Part shown: positions 15,887 through 23,261 of the stretch, in pieces
Layout: each line of letters opens with the position of its first letter
Position numbering within the stretch: position 1 is the first letter of the stretch
Virus record (IMG/VR): IMGVR_UViG_3300030419_007002
Location: 40,347-104,346 of that record
Origin: a virus
DNA: 64,000 bases
Reading direction: 5' to 3' (one strand)
Program-made: the position numbers and the translations under genes
Notes under the pieces: model-generated
Database searches by the model: none
Told to the model about the DNA's origin: nothing
The model's input: the letters and a program-made list of their open reading frames with translations, nothing else

Positions 15887-16153
15887 ATGAAAGCTAAATT
15901 TCCAGAAGGTTACGGGGAGTACAAAGAGTATGATTTTGATAACAGGATCAGCTACGAAGAAGACTCTGATTCAATGTATATCTACGTCGCTCCGCCCCAA
16001 GGGCAAGTGGGGGCAGTAATGGTTTACAATGAAGATGGGTGTATGGTATCAATAGATACGGACGAAGTGAATACTCAAGTAGGTATTGAAATAATTGGCG
16101 TGTCTAAATTAATGGATAAATTTAATCTAAAGAATATAATAAAGAAGAACTAA
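15887..16153 (+). CDS. DUF2283-like small protein
   Basis: An 88-residue protein whose centre (DSDSMYIYV ... VSIDTDEVNTQVGIEIIGVSKLMD) matches the pattern of DUF2283 (PF10049) proteins: 'D-A-L/M-Y-I' strand, hydrophobic strand, then 'G-I-E-I-I-G-x-S'. The family is of unknown function and common near toxin-antitoxin-type and phage genes. It stands alone in a run of small genes. Confidence 0.6.
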   Translation: MKAKFPEGYGEYKEYDFDNRISYEEDSDSMYIYVAPPQGQVGAVMVYNEDGCMVSIDTDEVNTQVGIEIIGVSKLMDKFNLKNIIKKN

Positions 16154-16154
16154 A

Positions 16155-16328
16155 ATGGAAAATAAACACAGAGAGCCTTGGGAAATCATAGGCATCATAA
16201 CCTCAGGATATTTAGGAGTATTATTAGTGCATTGTGTACTTACGGCTATGGAGTATGGAATGTTAATTGTAAATTATAAAAAAGAATTTAATTTGGGAGA
16301 CTGCTTTCACGTGCCCTTATTAGTATAA
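16155..16328 (+). CDS. Small membrane protein
   Basis: A 57-codon ORF with one hydrophobic helix (IIGIITSGYLGVLLVHCVL) after a charged start and a short polar tail. It begins one base after the previous stop, and its TAA overlaps the next ATG (TAATG). No recognised family. Its coupling to a second small membrane ORF supports it being real. Confidence 0.5.
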   Translation: MENKHREPWEIIGIITSGYLGVLLVHCVLTAMEYGMLIVNYKKEFNLGDCFHVPLLV

Positions 16329-16489
16329 TGCTTAAAAAAATTATATTAATATTTTTTGCAGTTTTAACTATTCTTTTTGTTATACAGGCATTACCTGTTA
16401 TACTTGCTATCGTTTATTTAGGGGGTTGGATGATATGGTGCGTTCTAACAGGGGATTCTTTTTGGGGTGAGTATGGCCCGTTTTGGTAA
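16328..16489 (+). CDS. Small hydrophobic membrane protein
   Basis: A 53-codon ORF, almost entirely hydrophobic: KKIILIFFAVLTILFVI and VILAIVYLGGWMIW suggest two membrane helices, with a short acidic end (GDSFWGEYG). It is coupled to the previous ORF by TAATG. Holin-like size and character are compatible but not proven; no lysin lies next to it. Confidence 0.5.
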   Translation: MLKKIILIFFAVLTILFVIQALPVILAIVYLGGWMIWCVLTGDSFWGEYGPFW

Positions 16490-16787
16490 AATGGAAAGTC
16501 GAAAAAAATTTATAAAATGCAGTTGTCACGGCGAAGGTATGCTACTTGCCAAGTTTGACGGCGAAGAAGAAATCTATGTTAGCTTTTGGCGAGAGGGCAT
16601 AAACCCCGTCAAATTAACTTGGTGGATGAGACTGAAGCTGTGTTACTTGGCTTTATTTAAGGGCAATTATTATGACGACCAGTTAGTTTTAAGTAAAGAA
16701 GAAGCAAGACAGCTTTGTACGTGGATTCAGGATGAATACGACATGGACGCGGTGGAAAGAGAGATGGAAAAAGATGTGGAACAATAG
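16473..16787 (+). CDS. Hypothetical protein
   Basis: A soluble protein of about 104 aa. The start is uncertain: GTG 16467, ATG 16473 or ATG 16491 (the last overlaps the upstream stop less). It has KCSCHGEG with a C-x-C, then alternating strands and a W/Y-rich segment (LTWWMRLKLCYLALFKG), and an acidic helical end. The pattern is typical of unassigned phage ORFs. No function inferred. Confidence 0.55.
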   Translation: MARFGKMESRKKFIKCSCHGEGMLLAKFDGEEEIYVSFWREGINPVKLTWWMRLKLCYLALFKGNYYDDQLVLSKEEARQLCTWIQDEYDMDAVEREMEKDVEQ

Positions 16788-17010
16788 AATCATAAAGCAC
16801 GAAAAGGATGGAGTCACTTGGCATAGTGTCCATGAAGTCTTTTACAATGAAGACGGTAGCATTTATGGTCACACCGAAGACCCAATTACTATCGTTGGAG
16901 AAACCGAAGAAGAAGCGGTAGAACAAGCGGAACAAATATTGAGAGATATTAAAGATACGCCAGTTCTTGTGGCGTCTGAAATAGAATTTAAAGACCATGA
17001 AGAAATATAA
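16774..17010 (+). CDS. Hypothetical protein
   Basis: A 78-residue protein if started at the ATG 16774, which leaves a 14-base overlap; an upstream ATG at 16732 would overlap by 56. WHSVHEVFYNEDGSIYGHTEDP followed by an acidic helix (TEEEAVEQAEQILRDI) is a pattern seen in small phage proteins of unknown role. It overlaps the next gene by 14 bases. Confidence 0.55.
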   Translation: MWNNRIIKHEKDGVTWHSVHEVFYNEDGSIYGHTEDPITIVGETEEEAVEQAEQILRDIKDTPVLVASEIEFKDHEEI

Positions 17011-17350
17011 AAAAGAACGATTAGAGAAAAAAGGCTGGTCTGTTGGAGATACGGATGATTTTCTAAATGACGAGTCTCTTGAAGAATTTATGTCTAGTGA
17101 TTTTCCGAGGGTTTATATACATGACGTTAAAAATAACCCAGACGATACCTGCTCTATAGAAATTTCTACTAATAAAGCTTTTGACGAACTCTTTAAGAAA
17201 GAAAAAAATCGTAAGCGAGTTAGCAATAAAGGAATACAGGAGTTTTTTATAGAGCTACTCGAAAAGGGTCTAGCTAAAGAAGATGGGTACGATTTAAAGA
17301 CATTAGACAAGCGTAAGTCAAGTCGTAAGGCAAGTAAACTTTACAAATAG
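16997..17350 (+). CDS. Hypothetical protein
   Basis: A highly charged 117-residue protein with alternating Lys- and Asp/Glu-rich stretches and a serine/lysine tail (KRKSSRKASKLYK). No known motif. It starts within the end of the previous gene. Confidence 0.5.
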   Translation: MKKYKKERLEKKGWSVGDTDDFLNDESLEEFMSSDFPRVYIHDVKNNPDDTCSIEISTNKAFDELFKKEKNRKRVSNKGIQEFFIELLEKGLAKEDGYDLKTLDKRKSSRKASKLYK

Positions 17351-17376
17351 ACGGACAAATGTAAAAAAGCTAAAAG

Positions 17377-17571
17377 ATGTTTAAAAGACTTTGGTTAATT
17401 TGGTCGAGGACGGTAGATCATCGCATTGGCAAAACCGACGATGACGCCCCAGATATTCCAATTTTAAAAAACAAAGATGCGAATATTAGTTTGTTAATAA
17501 GGACCGTAATCGTTATAATAAATGTAGTAACTTGTTTTTTTATTATAGCTAATGTGATAAGGCACTGGTAA
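17377..17571 (+). CDS. Small membrane protein
   Basis: A 64-residue protein with one C-terminal membrane helix (ISLLIRTVIVIINVVTCFFII) after a polar, Asp-rich N-terminal half. It is spaced two bases from the next membrane protein, suggesting a pair. Function unknown. Confidence 0.5.
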   Translation: MFKRLWLIWSRTVDHRIGKTDDDAPDIPILKNKDANISLLIRTVIVIINVVTCFFIIANVIRHW

Positions 17572-17573
17572 AT

Positions 17574-18152
17574 ATGAATATAGCATTACCAATTTTATTA
17601 TTAGTATTTGGAGCACTGAGCTTTTGGATACTCACTGAATCAAGCGTTAGGTGGTATATCAAAACGGCTTGCATTACAACGTTTTGTTTATTCACGATCG
17701 TTTTTTGGACAACTATACACACCTTCTTGGGGTGGTCGGCTCACGAAGAATATATGCCTCAAAAAGTTTTGGTTCATTGGGTAATAATCAAAGAGCCCAA
17801 TAAAGTAACCGAGTCGAAAGGCTCTATACACATTTTGATAGAGTCCATAGAAGACGCAAAAGGAAATATGATTTCCAAATTCTTCGGCTACAGAACGGAT
17901 AAAATTGAGCCAAGGCTATTTGAACTAAAATACAACAGAGAGCTTCACGAAAAACTCGAAAAATTAAAACAGAGACTTAAACAAGGCCAACCTGTAGCTG
18001 GTAAATTCACCAAAGAAGGAGAGAAAGGAAAGGCTAAGGGTGGAAAGGGAAAGAAAAACGACAAGAACGGAGAGGGCAGCGAATCTCAAGAGCAAAGCTG
18101 GGAATTCCACGAATTATTACCATCAGAAATACAAGGGAAACCAGAGCGATGA
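17574..18152 (+). CDS. Membrane protein with lysine/glycine-rich cytoplasmic tail
   Basis: A 192-residue protein with two membrane helices (about 3-21 and 28-50), a soluble beta-rich region (about 62-105) and a charged tail with KGKAKGGKGKKNDKNGEG low complexity and a final PSEIQGKPER. The tail may bind nucleic acid or acidic surfaces. It is coupled to the 64-aa membrane protein upstream. No family recognised. Confidence 0.5.
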   Translation: MNIALPILLLVFGALSFWILTESSVRWYIKTACITTFCLFTIVFWTTIHTFLGWSAHEEYMPQKVLVHWVIIKEPNKVTESKGSIHILIESIEDAKGNMISKFFGYRTDKIEPRLFELKYNRELHEKLEKLKQRLKQGQPVAGKFTKEGEKGKAKGGKGKKNDKNGEGSESQEQSWEFHELLPSEIQGKPER

Positions 18153-18325
18153 AAGAAAAAATAAAAGAAGTATTAAAGCGTTACGAAAACATGCAGGTCA
18201 ACTTAGGCTCAGAAGTAGCTAGAGATATATTAGCAGAAGAAATACTTTCGGCGCTAGACCCAGAGAAAGAAACCAAAGAGTGGCTAGATAAAAACGATAA
18301 GACTAGTGAATGCGGAGGAGTATAG
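18149..18325 (+). CDS. Small acidic helical protein
   Basis: A 58-codon ORF starting in the ATGA overlap with the previous stop and ending in TAG, which overlaps the next start (TAGTG). The sequence (IKEVLKRYENMQ ... ARDILAEEILSALD) is helical and acidic. No family recognised; tight coupling supports expression. Confidence 0.5.
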   Translation: MKEKIKEVLKRYENMQVNLGSEVARDILAEEILSALDPEKETKEWLDKNDKTSECGGV

Positions 18326-18516
18326 TGCACGAATTCAAACTACCCCCCTATATATGCCCCTACGAAAAACGCAAGAAATTTTGCAGAAAAATAAGAGACA
18401 CTGAAAAAGAAATCCAAAACTTGAAAAGCGAGGGGCGTTGGAAAGAGGTCGCCCACTTACAATGTGTCTTAAGAAACTCTTGGTGGGGATACAAAAGATT
18501 TGCCGAAAACAAATAA
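18325..18516 (+). CDS. Small basic Cys/Trp-containing protein
   Basis: A 63-residue protein if started at the GTG at 18325. A strong GGAGG lies at 18314-18318, six bases before this GTG, which decides the start over the in-frame ATG at 18310. The sequence ICPYEKRKKFCRKI and LQCVLRNSWWGYKRF is basic with three cysteines, possibly nucleic-acid binding. It ends just before the tmRNA promoter. Confidence 0.5.
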   Translation: MHEFKLPPYICPYEKRKKFCRKIRDTEKEIQNLKSEGRWKEVAHLQCVLRNSWWGYKRFAENK

Positions 18517-18527
18517 TTGTGTATAAT
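18500..18527 (+). promoter_or_regulatory. Promoter of tmRNA
   Basis: TTGCCG (18500-18505), a 16-base spacer, then TATAAT (18522-18527). The tmRNA 5' end at 18535 lies 7 bases after the -10 box, the usual distance, so this promoter likely serves the tmRNA alone. Confidence 0.65.
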
Positions 18528-18629
18528 AATATACGGGAGCGTACTGGATTCGATTTAGGGTCTTACGCCAGATTGCAAGTAGAGGATGATAGTTGGCCTC
18601 TTTAATAATCTATCTAGGAAACTTCAACT

Positions 18630-18725
18630 GCCGATAATATTGTTGATATGGCTCCTTCGCTTGACGAAGCTGATGCGATTCTCGCTAAGTTTGGTTGGAC
18701 CGAAGAGGCCGCGATGGCAGCATAG
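18630..18725 (+). other. tmRNA proteolysis-tag reading frame
   Basis: The tag frame starts at resume codon GCC (18630) and reads ADNIVDMAPSLDEADAIL before ending in EEAAMAA and TAG. The start resembles cyanobacterial tags (ANNIV...), and the small, nonpolar AMAA end resembles the LAA/VAA protease signal. At 31 residues it is well above the usual 8-20. The resume codon is placed by analogy and could be shifted. Confidence 0.7.
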
Positions 18726-18787
18726 ATTGCCCCGTCCTACTCCGGATGCTCGTTAAGGAGATAGGGCGACGACAGCGAGCAAAACAC

Positions 18788-18807
18788 TGGTTGAGTCTGG
18801 TTGAGTC
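18788..18807 (+). repeat. Direct decamer repeat within tmRNA
   Basis: TGGTTGAGTC occurs twice in tandem, in the pseudoknot region of the tmRNA. It may offer two alternative pairing partners for one stem, or be a recent duplication. Confidence 0.6.
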
Positions 18808-18956
18808 TCCAGTTGCTTAAAAAAAGATAGACCAAACCTTACGTGAAGTTGTCGGTCACAGACACGTATTGCATTAGATCGACTAAGCTTGTAGTAATTT
18901 GAGCCGATGGCTTTAAAGACGCGGGTTCGATTCCCGCCGCTTCCACCAATTTTAAC

Positions 18957-19376
18957 ATGAGACTGTACAATATAAAGGGGAGGCTTCAAAGCAGGAATGT
19001 CTCCAAGTATCTCATAGACTGGGATGGAAAATCTAGGTCAAAAATACAATTCTCAGTAAAACAATTCTTAAAATCATTCTGGAAGAATCAAATAGTTTAT
19101 GAAGAGTTCCCCGTATACGGGACAAGGCTCAAGGTAGATATTTTAAATGCTACAAAGAAAATAGCGATAGAAGTACAAGGTAAACAACATAGTGAATTTA
19201 ACAAATTCTTTCATAAAAACAGTGCATCTAATTACCTTAGCTCTATAAAAAGGGACGTACAGAAAAGAGAGTGGCTTGAATTAAATAATTTTAAAATACT
19301 CGAGATAGAACAAGAGGATATAAACCAACTTTCTTTAGAATATATAGAAAAAACATTTAATGTCTCTATTTTATAA
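18957..19376 (+). CDS. PD-(D/E)XK / DUF559-like endonuclease
   Basis: A 139-residue nuclease-fold protein. The core reads FPVYGTRLKVDILNATKKIAIEVQGKQH: D in 'VDI', then E-V-Q followed by GKQH, the arrangement of VSR/DUF559-type PD-(D/E)XK enzymes. It is followed by KRDVQKREWLELNNFKILEI, the conserved helix and strand of the same family. Small single-domain copies like this act as nicking, repair or free-standing homing endonucleases in phages. It starts 8 bases after the tmRNA. The precise target is unknown. Confidence 0.7.
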   Translation: MRLYNIKGRLQSRNVSKYLIDWDGKSRSKIQFSVKQFLKSFWKNQIVYEEFPVYGTRLKVDILNATKKIAIEVQGKQHSEFNKFFHKNSASNYLSSIKRDVQKREWLELNNFKILEIEQEDINQLSLEYIEKTFNVSIL

Positions 19377-19394
19377 ACAGTGTAATCCATATTG

Positions 19395-19691
19395 GTGAAA
19401 AATAATAAATTTGTATTCCCGAAGCAAATCCTAGACCAAATAAATGAGTGCTCTAATGGAGGATTTATTCTATTTACTCTAAATGACGAAGGTTTACCAG
19501 AAGTACATAGCGACTTCGATAATCCTATTCATGCTATGGCTTTACAATATTATGTTAACAATTGGTCAAAAGCGGTTGAAATGCTGAACACTGAAGCGAC
19601 CACGTCTTCATTAGAACTTCAAGAGATGCCTCCACCAGATGAAGAAAGTGAGATTGAAGAACCAGAAGACAATGACGAAGATTGCATTTGA
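19395..19691 (+). CDS. Hypothetical acidic protein
   Basis: A 98-residue protein, GTG start at 19395 (an adjacent in-frame TTG is possible). An ordered N-terminal part (ILDQINECSNGGFILFTL) is followed by a strongly acidic tail (DEESEIEEPEDNDEDC). Similar acidic tails occur in small host-factor-binding or ssDNA-mimic phage proteins, but no family is recognised. Its stop overlaps a TTGACT promoter-like element. Confidence 0.5.
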   Translation: MKNNKFVFPKQILDQINECSNGGFILFTLNDEGLPEVHSDFDNPIHAMALQYYVNNWSKAVEMLNTEATTSSLELQEMPPPDEESEIEEPEDNDEDCI

Positions 19692-19716
19692 CTTTTAGCT
19701 CACTTTATAATATCTT
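19688..19716 (+). promoter_or_regulatory. Possible distal promoter for helicase operon
   Basis: TTGACT (19688-19693), 17-base spacer, TATCTT (19711-19716). A better TATAAT at 19706 has too short a spacer from this -35 box. A transcript from here would have a leader of about 65 bases containing GACAAATTGTC (a palindrome) and a GTCCC/GGGAC hairpin (19739-19759). Weaker than the proximal promoter. Confidence 0.4.
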
Positions 19717-19754
19717 TCATAAGATTTTGCGACAAATTGTCCCCTCAAAAAAAT

Positions 19755-19782
19755 GGGACTTACTGGTTGATGATATTATAAT
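19755..19782 (+). promoter_or_regulatory. Leaderless promoter of dnaB operon
   Basis: GGGACT (19755-19760), 16-base spacer, TATAAT (19777-19782), then only five bases to the helicase ATG at 19788. No Shine-Dalgarno site is present. Same architecture as the promoters at 23227, 28176, 32512 and the reverse one at 41146. Confidence 0.6.
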
Positions 19783-19787
19783 ACGGC

Positions 19788-21287
19788 ATGAGCAACATAT
19801 ATTCCTTACAACTCGAAAAGCATGTCCTTGGAGGACTGATTAATCACCCCGACGTTTTCCCCGAAGTAGATAAATTTTTATCTGAATCAGACTTCTTTAG
19901 CGAAGTACATTATACAATTTTTTGCGTTATAAGAAAATCACTTTCAAAAAACGAGAAGGTAGATAAGGTCATCTTGGCTGACCAACTTAAGAACTGGGGG
20001 ATCAAATATAACGGAGATTTAGACATCTACGAATACATAGATGGCATAGCGTTTACTCAAATCAAGAAAAGCGCAGTTATACAAGCGGTAAAAGACCTCA
20101 AAAAGTACTCCCTCAGGAGGGACTACGAAAAAATCGGAGAAGAACTTAAGGATTCCATGCGCAAAAATGGAGAAAAAAAGTTCGAAGAGATTATAGAAAG
20201 TGCAGATAAAGTATGCAACCAATTAGTTACGAAATACACTGAGGCAGAAGAACCCACGAAGCTAACCACGGGATTAGTAGACCTCCTAGAAGACAGGGGG
20301 AATAACCCAGTCGAAGAAATAGGCCTAGCCACCCCATTCAAATGCTTAAACGAAATGTACGGAGGGTTAAGGGTGGGGCAAGCCTTCGCAATAGCAGCTA
20401 GACCAAAGCAAGGCAAAAGCACCTTCCTTAACCAAGTAGCCTTCGAGACGGCAAGGATAAATAAATGTAAAGTTCTTTTCCTAGACACAGAAATGGCAAC
20501 GGAGGAAGTAAAATTCCGAAGGTCAGCAGCTTTAACAGATATAAATCCTTGGTGGCTAGAAACAGGCAACTGGAGAAAAAATGAAGAGATGGTTAAAAAG
20601 GTTCGTTCGTGTGAGGGCTTGAAAGAGGATCATGATGTTTATCATCTTTACATTGGCAACATGAGCGTTGACAAGATTTGCTCTCTAATAAGAAGGTTTA
20701 AATATAACCACGTGGGCAGGGGCAATAATTTTTTAGTAGTTTATGATTACCTAAAAATAACCGGAGAAAAACTATCGGATTTTAACAAGGAATACCAAGC
20801 GATAGGTGATAAAATTAATATGCTTAAATCTGTATGCATGGAAACTGAAGCTTGCCTACTAACCGCTAACCAACTAAATAGAACCGGAGAGAACAGGGGG
20901 AGAAGGGGTGCCCAAGTAGTAGATGATATGTCTACGCTAGCTGGCTCAGATAGATTAGCTTGGTTCGGTGGCAATATATTCATCTTCAGAGCCAAGACGG
21001 AAGATGAAGTACACCTAGATAACAGGGGCGGCATAGATCGAGGTACTCATAAATTAATTTGCGTAGCCTCCCGTTACCAAGGCAAAAATGCAGCGGGTTT
21101 TAGGGACATGGTAACTAGGACATTAGAAGATGGCTCGCAACGAGCAGAGCCGAATTATATTAATTTTAATATAAGTAATTTTAGGGTAGAGGAGCAGGGC
21201 ACACTAGAAGACATAATCAGGAGAGAAGAGGGCATAGCAGATATATCAGACATAAGTGGAGATGACGGAGACTTTCTTTTAGAATGA
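19788..21287 (+). CDS. dnaB: DnaB-like replicative helicase
   Basis: A 499-residue hexameric-type helicase. The N-terminal DnaB domain starts LEKHVLGGLINHPDVF (9-24), where bacterial DnaB reads 'AE..vLG.ll..p'. A linker follows, then a RecA-like domain with Walker A ARPKQGKST (204-212), FLDTEMATEE (231-240) and Walker B NFLVVYDYLKI (D320). Then come the QLNRTGENR arginine segment and DDMSTLAGSDRLAW. It unwinds DNA ahead of the phage polymerase. It is first in an operon with primase and nuclease and probably has a leaderless mRNA. Confidence 0.93.
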   Translation: MSNIYSLQLEKHVLGGLINHPDVFPEVDKFLSESDFFSEVHYTIFCVIRKSLSKNEKVDKVILADQLKNWGIKYNGDLDIYEYIDGIAFTQIKKSAVIQAVKDLKKYSLRRDYEKIGEELKDSMRKNGEKKFEEIIESADKVCNQLVTKYTEAEEPTKLTTGLVDLLEDRGNNPVEEIGLATPFKCLNEMYGGLRVGQAFAIAARPKQGKSTFLNQVAFETARINKCKVLFLDTEMATEEVKFRRSAALTDINPWWLETGNWRKNEEMVKKVRSCEGLKEDHDVYHLYIGNMSVDKICSLIRRFKYNHVGRGNNFLVVYDYLKITGEKLSDFNKEYQAIGDKINMLKSVCMETEACLLTANQLNRTGENRGRRGAQVVDDMSTLAGSDRLAWFGGNIFIFRAKTEDEVHLDNRGGIDRGTHKLICVASRYQGKNAAGFRDMVTRTLEDGSQRAEPNYINFNISNFRVEEQGTLEDIIRREEGIADISDISGDDGDFLLE

Positions 21288-22204
21288 TGGATTACAAAAA
21301 CATCCTTGGCGAAATAGGCTATTCCAATATCGTGGATAACGGTAGAGAATTAAGAATGAAGCCTATCTATAGAGAGTCTAGCAGCAACACCGTGTTAAGT
21401 GTCCGCAAGGACAGCGGCTATTTTATAGATTTTAGTAAAAATATTAGTGGCTCATTTTACGACTTGGTTAAAATATCTTTAAAGCTAAAGTCCATAGACG
21501 AAGCAAAAACTTGGGTCTCCAAGGGGAACAGTATACCAGACGCAGAGAAGATAAAGCATCAGCCCAAGATCAAAACTCAAAGAGTTTTTTCCAAAGATCC
21601 TTTGTCTAAAATTCTACCCATCCACTCCTACTGGGTAAACAGAGGTGTCCCAGAAGACGTAGTAAAAATATTTAAAGGGGGAGAAATGAGGGAAAAGGGG
21701 AAGATGAAAGACAGATATGTTTTTCCTATTTTTAACTGGAAGGATGAGCTCATAGGTATAAGCGGCAGATATTTACTAGACCTAGAAAAGGGATCCAAGA
21801 TACCTAAATGGAAACATTATGGTGACAAAAGTAAATGGAATTACCCACTGTTCATTAACAGTAAGATTATTAGAAACAAAAAGGAAGTCATCCTAGTGGA
21901 AAGCATAGGAGATATGTTGGGATTATGGAAGGCTAACCACCATAATGTTATGGTTACTTTTGGATTAGATGTCAGCGTGTCTATGATAAATACATTCTTA
22001 AAAATGGACATGAATAAAATCATTATTGCATTTAATAACGATTCAGAAAACAACAGCGCAGGAAATGAAGCGGCAAAAAAAGCTCATAAAAAAATGCTAA
22101 AGTATTTTGACCCCCATCAATTGTCAGTAAATTTACCAGACAAAAAAGATTTTGGCGAGATGTCCATAGACGAAATTAACGCATGGGCCTCTTCAATTAA
22201 CTAA
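21284..22204 (+). CDS. Toprim-domain DNA primase
   Basis: A 306-residue primase. The N-terminal part (KDSGYFIDFSKNISGSFYDLVK) has the shape of the CHC2-type zinc domain but lacks the cysteines. The Toprim core shows VILVESIGD (E206) and KIIIAFNNDSENN, where the metal DxD is N-N-D (D253) as in several phage primases. It is coupled to dnaB by an ATGA overlap and should synthesise primers with it. The catalytic AEP-type residues are not present, so it belongs to the DnaG/gp4 class. Confidence 0.85.
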   Translation: MMDYKNILGEIGYSNIVDNGRELRMKPIYRESSSNTVLSVRKDSGYFIDFSKNISGSFYDLVKISLKLKSIDEAKTWVSKGNSIPDAEKIKHQPKIKTQRVFSKDPLSKILPIHSYWVNRGVPEDVVKIFKGGEMREKGKMKDRYVFPIFNWKDELIGISGRYLLDLEKGSKIPKWKHYGDKSKWNYPLFINSKIIRNKKEVILVESIGDMLGLWKANHHNVMVTFGLDVSVSMINTFLKMDMNKIIIAFNNDSENNSAGNEAAKKAHKKMLKYFDPHQLSVNLPDKKDFGEMSIDEINAWASSIN

Positions 22205-23223
22205 TGAATAATAAAGAAAGTATTTTATCTGCATCACGCATTAAAACGCTCGAAGCGTGTTCGTGGCTGTATTGGTGCAAATACAAGCTCAAACTGCCTG
22301 AGAAGACCAATTCCGGCGCATTAAGGGGCACTATATGCCATCTTATCCTAGAGCTTCTCCTCAAAAAAAGACATAAAAAACATTATAATTTAATAATTAA
22401 AGAAGGACATATAAAGGCTAGTAGCTCCGTAGATAAAGTAGTTAAAAAATACCTCAAGAAGCACAAGCTTTTAGACTCAAACGAAGACGAGGATCACTAC
22501 GGACTTTGTAGCGATATGATTTTAGTTGGGCTTAAAAATGATTTCTTTAGCGAGGGCGGAAAGATCTTAGACCCTGAATATGAATTCCTATTAGAGAGTG
22601 AAGACCCACCATATAAAGTGATGGGGTTTATGGATAAAACAGTTACCTATAGCAAGAAAAAAGAAATCTTAATATCCGATTATAAAACCAGCAAGAGTAA
22701 ATTTTCTGGAGAAGATTTAGATTCTAACTTACAAGGATTAATTTACAGCCTAGCTGCAAAAAAGATATGGCCTAAACTTAAATCTTCCATAAGGTTCATA
22801 TTCTTAAAATTCCCCAAAGACCCACTGCAAGAGTTATCCTTTAAAGATTCTCAGCTTAGCGGGTTAGAATATTACTTAGCTCATGTTTTTAAAATTATAA
22901 ATAATTTCTCGGAAGAAACAGCCTCTACAAATTATGCGGCAGATCAGCCTATGCCCCCTAAAGGGGGAGGCTTTAAAGGCCCACTGAACTGTGGCTTCGC
23001 CAAGAGGAAAGGTCAACTCAAAAAAGATGGCTCACTCATGTGGCATTGTCCGTTTAAATTTGATTTTGAATATCATGCTCTTGTCAACGAGCTCGGAGAA
23101 ACCATATCCTCAGCCTTCGATGAGGATAGCTTACCCACCCCCAAGGACGGCGAATCCATAGTTAAAAAGAAGTACGATGGATGCCCCAGACATAACAATA
23201 AAAATGATGATTTTGATTTTTAG
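22204..23223 (+). CDS. RecB/Cas4-like PD-(D/E)XK exonuclease
   Basis: A 339-residue nuclease with SASRIKTLEACSWLYWCKYK at the N-terminus, the GTICHLILE histidine (H46), VMGFMDK (D144), and ISDYKTSK (D159, K161), the signature of RecB/AddB/Cas4 nucleases, plus LQGLIYSLAA (QxxxY motif). Additional cysteines (C19, C25 and three in the last 80 residues) may hold an iron-sulfur cluster as in Cas4 and AddB. It probably resects DNA ends for recombination. It is translationally coupled to the primase by TAATG. Confidence 0.83.
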   Translation: MNNKESILSASRIKTLEACSWLYWCKYKLKLPEKTNSGALRGTICHLILELLLKKRHKKHYNLIIKEGHIKASSSVDKVVKKYLKKHKLLDSNEDEDHYGLCSDMILVGLKNDFFSEGGKILDPEYEFLLESEDPPYKVMGFMDKTVTYSKKKEILISDYKTSKSKFSGEDLDSNLQGLIYSLAAKKIWPKLKSSIRFIFLKFPKDPLQELSFKDSQLSGLEYYLAHVFKIINNFSEETASTNYAADQPMPPKGGGFKGPLNCGFAKRKGQLKKDGSLMWHCPFKFDFEYHALVNELGETISSAFDEDSLPTPKDGESIVKKKYDGCPRHNNKNDDFDF

Positions 23224-23226
23224 AGC

Positions 23227-23255
23227 TTGACTTTCTTCTGCTTTTAGTTTATCAT
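23227..23255 (+). promoter_or_regulatory. Leaderless promoter of polymerase operon
   Basis: TTGACT (23227-23232), 17-base spacer, TATCAT (23250-23255), then six bases to the ATG at 23262. No ribosome-binding site between. It lies in the 38-base gap between the nuclease stop and the polymerase gene. Confidence 0.75.
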
Positions 23256-23261
23256 TAGTAA

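Larger units (their letters stand above)
18535..18948 (+). ncRNA. ssrA: tmRNA (one-piece), CCA encoded
   Basis: A 414-base transfer-messenger RNA. The 5' GGGAGCG (18535-18541) pairs with 3' CGCTTCC (18938-18944, one G-U), discriminator A18945, then CCA. The T arm is GCGGG-TTCGATT-CCCGC (18921-18937), and the 5' half continues TACTGGATTCGA as in bacterial tmRNAs. The tag frame probably starts at GCC 18630 and ends at TAG 18723-18725. The region after it contains several pairable segments, as expected for pseudoknots. It would tag and release stalled ribosomes. A phage-encoded copy is known in some large phages but is uncommon. Confidence 0.93.

Noticed and set aside
18040-18222. 60-aa ORF in another frame of the lysine-rich tail gene
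   Set aside because: Overlaps two better supported, coupled genes and arises from the repetitive K/G-rich codons.
18753-18989. Reverse-strand ORF of 78 aa
   Set aside because: It lies within the tmRNA and includes the reverse of the T-arm; a translation artefact often seen at tmRNA genes.
19739-19759. Possible intrinsic terminator before dnaB
   Set aside because: Five-base stem (GTCCC/GGGAC) with an 11-base A-rich loop and no following T run.
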